From Agrobacterium tumefaciens (GTDB lineage: Bacteria > Pseudomonadota > Alphaproteobacteria > Rhizobiales > Rhizobiaceae), in NCBI GenBank assembly GCA_025559845.1, contig CP048470.1:809501-873500 (forward strand): a stretch of DNA of 64,000 nucleotides, written 5' to 3'. Positions 60,386 through 64,000 of this stretch are shown one piece after another (the first letter of the stretch is position 1; each line of letters opens with the position of its first letter). Position numbers and translations under genes: made by a program. A model generated the notes under the pieces. The model saw nothing but the letters and a program-made list of their open reading frames with translations. It was not told where the DNA came from and did no database searches.

Positions 60386-61227
60386 CAAAGATGGGTATGC
60401 TCGACGAATGGTATCCCGTAGGCCTTTTCAGCCAGACGACCAACGGCGGCCGTGCCACAATGCTGATGGGCGAACCGATCACCGTTGCGCTTGATAGCAA
60501 GGGGAAGGCGCTTGTTACGGACAGTACAGGCCGCAACCTTTCTGTCTGTGTCCGCTATGGACATATCTGGGCATCGCTTGGAAAACCAACCCATGAGTTA
60601 TTTCCGATCCCCGAGGCAGATCAGCCGGGTCGGAGACTGGTTGAGGTTGGTGTCGTACGCGTGCGCTGCTCGCCGCTTCGGGCGGTCGAGAACTTTCTCG
60701 ACATCGCCCACTTTCCCTTTGTTCACACCGACATTCTAGGTTCCGAACCCCACACGGAGGTCGAGAACTACAAGGTCGAAATCCGCGAAGATGCAGACGA
60801 AGTGTGGGCCACACAGGTGAAGTTCTATCAGCCGCAGGCCGCGAAATCAGCAAGCGGCGGCATCACCACTGAATACATGTACCGTGTACCTGCACCGACC
60901 TGCTCGGTCCTTTACAAGACCTGTCCACCACGACCGACGGAGTGGGACGTCATTACACTTTTCGTACAGCCGCTTGCAGAGGATGTCTGCGACGTCTGGC
61001 CGTGGATGGCGCTCTTTGATGACGAAACACCGATGACGGATCTCATCCACTTCCAGCAGACCATCTTCCTGCAGGACCGATCAATCCTCGAAAATCAGAT
61101 CCCAACCCTGCTGCCGCTTGATCCAGGTAAGGAAATCCCGACACGGGCCGACCTTACTTCGGTCGCCTATCGGCGCTGGTTGAAGCGCCACAACTATACC
61201 TACGGCGCGCAGTTGGTGGCGCAATGA
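60382..61227 (+). CDS. Rieske-oxygenase catalytic subunit lacking its own 2Fe-2S ligands (NdmC-like)
   Basis: A 281-residue protein. The C-terminal part is the mononuclear-iron domain of the VanA/NdmA-type oxygenases: ENFLDIAHFPFVH gives Asp107, His110 and His115, and Asp232 in FLQDRSILENQ is the likely third ligand. The N-terminal 95 residues look like a Rieske domain (EWYPVGLFSQ, MLMGEPITVALDSKGKALV, RYGHIWASLG) in which the C-x-H and C-x2-H ligands are missing. NdmC of caffeine-degrading Pseudomonas likewise lacks a cluster and uses one carried elsewhere. ATGA overlaps on both sides link it to the Rieske gene and the GST gene. Confidence 0.87.
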   Translation: MTKMGMLDEWYPVGLFSQTTNGGRATMLMGEPITVALDSKGKALVTDSTGRNLSVCVRYGHIWASLGKPTHELFPIPEADQPGRRLVEVGVVRVRCSPLRAVENFLDIAHFPFVHTDILGSEPHTEVENYKVEIREDADEVWATQVKFYQPQAAKSASGGITTEYMYRVPAPTCSVLYKTCPPRPTEWDVITLFVQPLAEDVCDVWPWMALFDDETPMTDLIHFQQTIFLQDRSILENQIPTLLPLDPGKEIPTRADLTSVAYRRWLKRHNYTYGAQLVAQ

Positions 61228-61883
61228 AGCTTTACGACTACATTCTTTCTCCGAGCTGCTACAAGGTCCGCCTGATGGCGGCACTTGCTGGTGTCAAACT
61301 CGACATCAGTCCGGTGGACTTTCATCCGGGCGCCGAGCACCGCAGCCCGGCAATGCTGGCGATCAATCCGGCTGGTACGATCCCGATCCTTGCAGACGAT
61401 GATCTGCTTTTGACGGAATCGTCCGCCATGCTTGCCTACATTGCCGCATCTGCTGCACCGGAATGGTTGGGTAACGGCAGCGCAGAAGAGACTGCGCGTA
61501 CCCAGCAATGGCTCGCATTTTCCGCTAGGCTGACATCGAGCCTTGGTGGCGCGCGCCTTCATCAGATGCTCCTCGTCCCCGGCAACATCGATGCCTTGCA
61601 GAAGGCAGGGATCACAGCCCTTCGTGAGCTTGAGGCCGGGCTTGCCGAACAGGCCATCCGAGGCCATCGCTTTCTTGCTGGTGACCGGCCAACGATCGCT
61701 GACATCGCCTGCTTTCCCTACGTGGCGCTCGCACCAGACGGCAATGTCTCGCTCGATCCCTACCCCACGATCCGGCTCTGGTCGCGCGCGCTCCGCTCAC
61801 TTCCCGGATTTATTGAAATGCCTGGCATTCACCGGCTGCATGAACTGAAGCCAGAGCCGGAAATCCAGTCGGAGACGGCGTAA
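61224..61883 (+). CDS. glutathione S-transferase-like protein (NdmE-like by context)
   Basis: A 219-residue GST fold. Thioredoxin-like N-terminal domain: KLYDYILSPSCYKVRLMAALAGV, the cis-Pro segment AGTIPIL and the glutathione-binding ESSAM; helical C-terminal domain with GDRPTIADIACFPYV. The start overlaps the catalytic-subunit stop (ATGA). In the Pseudomonas Ndm system a GST-like protein (NdmE) is a structural partner of NdmC and NdmD and no glutathione chemistry is required; the same may hold here. A true GST role is the alternative. Confidence 0.9.
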   Translation: MKLYDYILSPSCYKVRLMAALAGVKLDISPVDFHPGAEHRSPAMLAINPAGTIPILADDDLLLTESSAMLAYIAASAAPEWLGNGSAEETARTQQWLAFSARLTSSLGGARLHQMLLVPGNIDALQKAGITALRELEAGLAEQAIRGHRFLAGDRPTIADIACFPYVALAPDGNVSLDPYPTIRLWSRALRSLPGFIEMPGIHRLHELKPEPEIQSETA

Positions 61884-61884
61884 T

Positions 61885-63264
61885 ATGGCCGGATATCTTT
61901 TCAGGAATTGCGCAGCCGTCGTCGTTGATGACGGAACTGGCCCTGTCGTGCACCGCGATGTCGATCTTTTGACCGAAGGACCAGCTATCAAAGCGATTGG
62001 TCCAGACCTCGGGCTCAAGGACCTCCCCGAAGACACGCTCATTCACGACGCCACAGGTTGGTTCGTCTACCCGGGCCTCATCAACACGCATCACCACTTC
62101 TTCCAGTGCTTCGTACGCAACCGCGCCGATCTCGACTGGACGAAACTCTCGGTCATCGAATGGCTCGACCGCATCTACCCTGTCTTCTCCCGCCTGACAG
62201 AAGACTGCTTCTATCATTCTTCTGTGACGGCAATGGCGGAGCTGATCAAGCACGGCTGCACAACGGCGTTCGATCACCAGTACAACTTCCCACGCCACGC
62301 CGGCCGGCGGCTCATTGATCGGCAATTCGAAGCAGCGGATCTGTTCGGCATGCGGTTTCATGCCGGCCGTGGCGGCAATACCCTGCCAAAGTCGGAAGGC
62401 TCGACCATTCCCGACGAGATGCTTGAAACGACCGACGAATTCATTGGTGATTGCACGCGGTTGATTGACACCTATCACGACGCCAATCCATTCAGCATGC
62501 GTCAGGTGGTCGTATCCCCATGCCAGCCGGTCAACTCCTATCGCGAGACCTTCGTGGAATCGGTCGCACTCGCGCGCGATCGTGGCGTTTTTCTTCACAC
62601 CCATGTCGGTGAAGGCGAAAGCGAAGTCATCAAGGCACGCCACGGACTGCGCACCGTCGATTATCTCGAGAAAATCGGCTTCGCCGGCCCCGATGCCTTC
62701 TACGCCCATTGCTGGGAGCTTACCCATGATGAGCTGAAGACAATGGCGGCAAGCGGCACGGGTGTCGCCCATTGCCCTGAACCCGTCTATCTCGTGGGTG
62801 CAGAAGTGACCGACATTCCCGCAATGGCGGCGTTCGGCCTGCGTGTCGGGCTTGGCTGCGATGGTGCTGCATCCAACGACAATTCAAACCTGATGCACTG
62901 CCTGCACTCCGCCTACATGCTGCAATGCCTCGTCTCATCAACGCGCCAGCATCCGGTCCCGGCGCCTGTCGATTTTCTTGGATACGGCACGACGGGGGGC
63001 GCAAGCCTGCTTGGCCGCAAGGACATTGGTCGCCTGGCCCCTGGAATGGCTGCCGATCTTTTTGCCCTCGACACCCGCCGCTTGGATTATGTCGGCACAC
63101 GACATGACCCGCTCAGCCTCATTCCGCGTGTCGGCATCGGCTCGACGACGGACATGACGATGATCAACGGCAAGATTGTCTGGCAGAAAGGCGAATTTAT
63201 CGGTCTCGACGAACAAAAACTGTCGGCGGATGCCGAAGCCGCACTTGCCACCATCGAATTCTAA
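61885..63264 (+). CDS. amidohydrolase, 8-oxoguanine deaminase-like
   Basis: A 459-residue metal-dependent amidohydrolase of the Atz/Trz type. Metal and catalytic residues: INTHHHFFQ (His69, His71), FHAGRGG, FLHTHVGEGE, AHCWELT and the catalytic Asp in GLGCDGAASNDNSN. The N-terminal THHH-F-Q form, with following R-N-R, matches 8-oxoguanine deaminases, which convert 8-oxoguanine to urate; hydroxyatrazine- or guanine-deaminase activity is the alternative. It begins one base after the GST stop. In context it suggests that the oxygenase upstream produces or consumes an oxidised or methylated purine. Confidence 0.9.
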   Translation: MAGYLFRNCAAVVVDDGTGPVVHRDVDLLTEGPAIKAIGPDLGLKDLPEDTLIHDATGWFVYPGLINTHHHFFQCFVRNRADLDWTKLSVIEWLDRIYPVFSRLTEDCFYHSSVTAMAELIKHGCTTAFDHQYNFPRHAGRRLIDRQFEAADLFGMRFHAGRGGNTLPKSEGSTIPDEMLETTDEFIGDCTRLIDTYHDANPFSMRQVVVSPCQPVNSYRETFVESVALARDRGVFLHTHVGEGESEVIKARHGLRTVDYLEKIGFAGPDAFYAHCWELTHDELKTMAASGTGVAHCPEPVYLVGAEVTDIPAMAAFGLRVGLGCDGAASNDNSNLMHCLHSAYMLQCLVSSTRQHPVPAPVDFLGYGTTGGASLLGRKDIGRLAPGMAADLFALDTRRLDYVGTRHDPLSLIPRVGIGSTTDMTMINGKIVWQKGEFIGLDEQKLSADAEAALATIEF

Positions 63265-63287
63265 GAACCAAAAGAGGGAAGAACACA

Positions 63288-64000
63288 ATGACCACTTTGA
63301 CCCGCAGAAACCTGATGCAGGCTGCCGCCGCCACTGGTCTGGCTGGCGCTTTCGGCGGCCGCGCCGCATTTGCGGCTGACGAGCCGCTCGGCATTACACT
63401 CGTCGTCCCCTCTCCGGTCGGCGATGTCGGCTGGGGCCACGCTCTTGCAGCCGGCCTCGAGCCAGTCAAAACTGCGTTTGGCGACAAGGTGAAAGTCACC
63501 GTCATCGAAAACATCGCCGAAGGCCCGGATGCCGATCGCATCATGACCAAGACTGTGGCCGACGGGAACAAGTTCCTGATCGCCGGTTCCTTTGGTTATC
63601 AGAATGGAGCGTTGCAGGTCGCACGCCGTGATAAGAAAGTCACCGTTCTGCATGCATCCGGCTTCCAGGTTGCGCCGAACTTCTCGCCGTTTGCAGCCAA
63701 GTATTTCCAGGGGACCTATCTCCTCGGCATGGCGGCAGCCGCAGTCTCCAAAACCGGCAAGATCGGTTCTGTCTCGGCCTTCGCCATTCCGGAGCTGATC
63801 ACGTCGATCAACGCCTTCACGCTTGGCGCCCAGGCGGTCAAGCCGGACATTGAAGTGTCGGTTGTCTGGGTCAATTCATGGTTCGACCCGGCCAAGGAGC
63901 AGGAAGCAGCGAAAGCGCTGATGGCGCAAAAATGTGATGTGATCTTCTCCAATGCCCAGGATACGCCGTCTGTGGTCGCGGCCTGCGAAGAAGCGGGCGT
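63288..64000 (+). CDS. BMP-family ABC transporter substrate-binding protein (truncated by window edge)
   Basis: The first 237 codons are present; the gene continues past 64000. A Tat-type signal (LTRRNLMQAAAATGLAG ... AAFA) is followed by the BMP/Med-type periplasmic domain: ITLVVPSPVGDVGWGHALAAGLEPVK, IAGSFGYQNGALQVARR, FQGTYLLGMAAAAVSKTGKIG and VNSWFDPAKEQEAAKALMAQKCDVIFSNAQDT. BMP proteins bind nucleosides or purines; relatives next to 8-oxoguanine or purine-catabolic genes usually feed an ABC importer whose permeases and ATPase would follow beyond the window. AGAGGGAAG precedes ATG 63288. Confidence 0.93.
   Translation, partial: MTTLTRRNLMQAAAATGLAGAFGGRAAFAADEPLGITLVVPSPVGDVGWGHALAAGLEPVKTAFGDKVKVTVIENIAEGPDADRIMTKTVADGNKFLIAGSFGYQNGALQVARRDKKVTVLHASGFQVAPNFSPFAAKYFQGTYLLGMAAAAVSKTGKIGSVSAFAIPELITSINAFTLGAQAVKPDIEVSVVWVNSWFDPAKEQEAAKALMAQKCDVIFSNAQDTPSVVAACEEAG

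Noticed and set aside
1..64000. CRISPR arrays, insertion sequences, integrase or prophage genes, toxin-antitoxin pairs
   Set aside because: None seen. The only large repeat is the coding octad array, and gene content and style are uniform across the window.

Overview
The window looks like a chromosomal or chromid segment of an alphaproteobacterium of the Rhizobiales, most likely Rhizobiaceae (Agrobacterium/Rhizobium type). The signs are GC-rich genes in short operons, three GGAAC-N16/17-CGTT promoters typical of the alphaproteobacterial general stress sigma factor EcfG, a TGA-N9-TCA iron-responsive element typical of rhizobial RirA regulation, a Zur-type box before zinT, many ABC importers and many LysR/TetR/AsnC regulators. 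I see no rRNA, tRNA, CRISPR array, insertion sequence or prophage. Species assignment is inference.

Layout. 0-2.1 kb: a truncated Tat-exported protein, a LysR regulator and a haloacetate-dehalogenase-like hydrolase, all leftward. 2.4-8.3 kb: one 1987-residue protein made almost wholly of 242 consecutive eight-residue units, with longer 10- and 17-unit periods on top. 8.7-14.7 kb: rnk, a LysR/aldo-keto reductase pair, two small proteins, a cold-shock protein, and a divergent hydrolase/SDR pair. 14.8-21.7 kb: a siderophore uptake operon (FecI-type sigma, FecR, TonB receptor, FhuD-like, FhuB-like), with no ATPase gene in the window. 22.0-26.6 kb: a compact Csu-type chaperone-usher pilus operon. 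26.8-28.8 kb: a phosphodiester glycosidase-like protein and a persulfide-dioxygenase-like metallo-hydrolase.

28.9-43.8 kb: two complete peptide-type ABC importer operons on the minus strand, separated by a glucoamylase-family gene and a cupin. In both, a strong hairpin lies between the binding-protein gene and the first permease gene. 44.2-46.7 kb: small stress or metal genes (an EcfG-promoted exported protein, zinT, small unknowns, a DUF2945 protein). 46.8-50.7 kb: fused dihydroxyacetone kinase, an aldo-keto reductase lacking the usual catalytic His, and ribB behind an FMN riboswitch. 50.9-57.5 kb: an AsnC regulator with a divergent EamA exporter, a two-component system flanked by two PepSY proteins, and a hybrid histidine kinase with an EcfG promoter. 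57.7-59.6 kb: an SDR/TetR divergent pair with two copies of an operator, and a degenerate acylphosphatase-like protein.

59.6-64.0 kb holds the most unusual metabolic unit: a tightly overlapping operon with a stand-alone Rieske protein, a Rieske-oxygenase catalytic subunit that has lost its own 2Fe-2S ligands, a GST-like protein, an 8-oxoguanine-deaminase-like amidohydrolase and a BMP-family (nucleoside/purine type) binding protein that runs off the window. The arrangement recalls the NdmC/NdmE branch of methylxanthine N-demethylation, so I propose a purine-directed oxygenase pathway. The octad-repeat protein and this split oxygenase operon are the two best candidates for undescribed biology.
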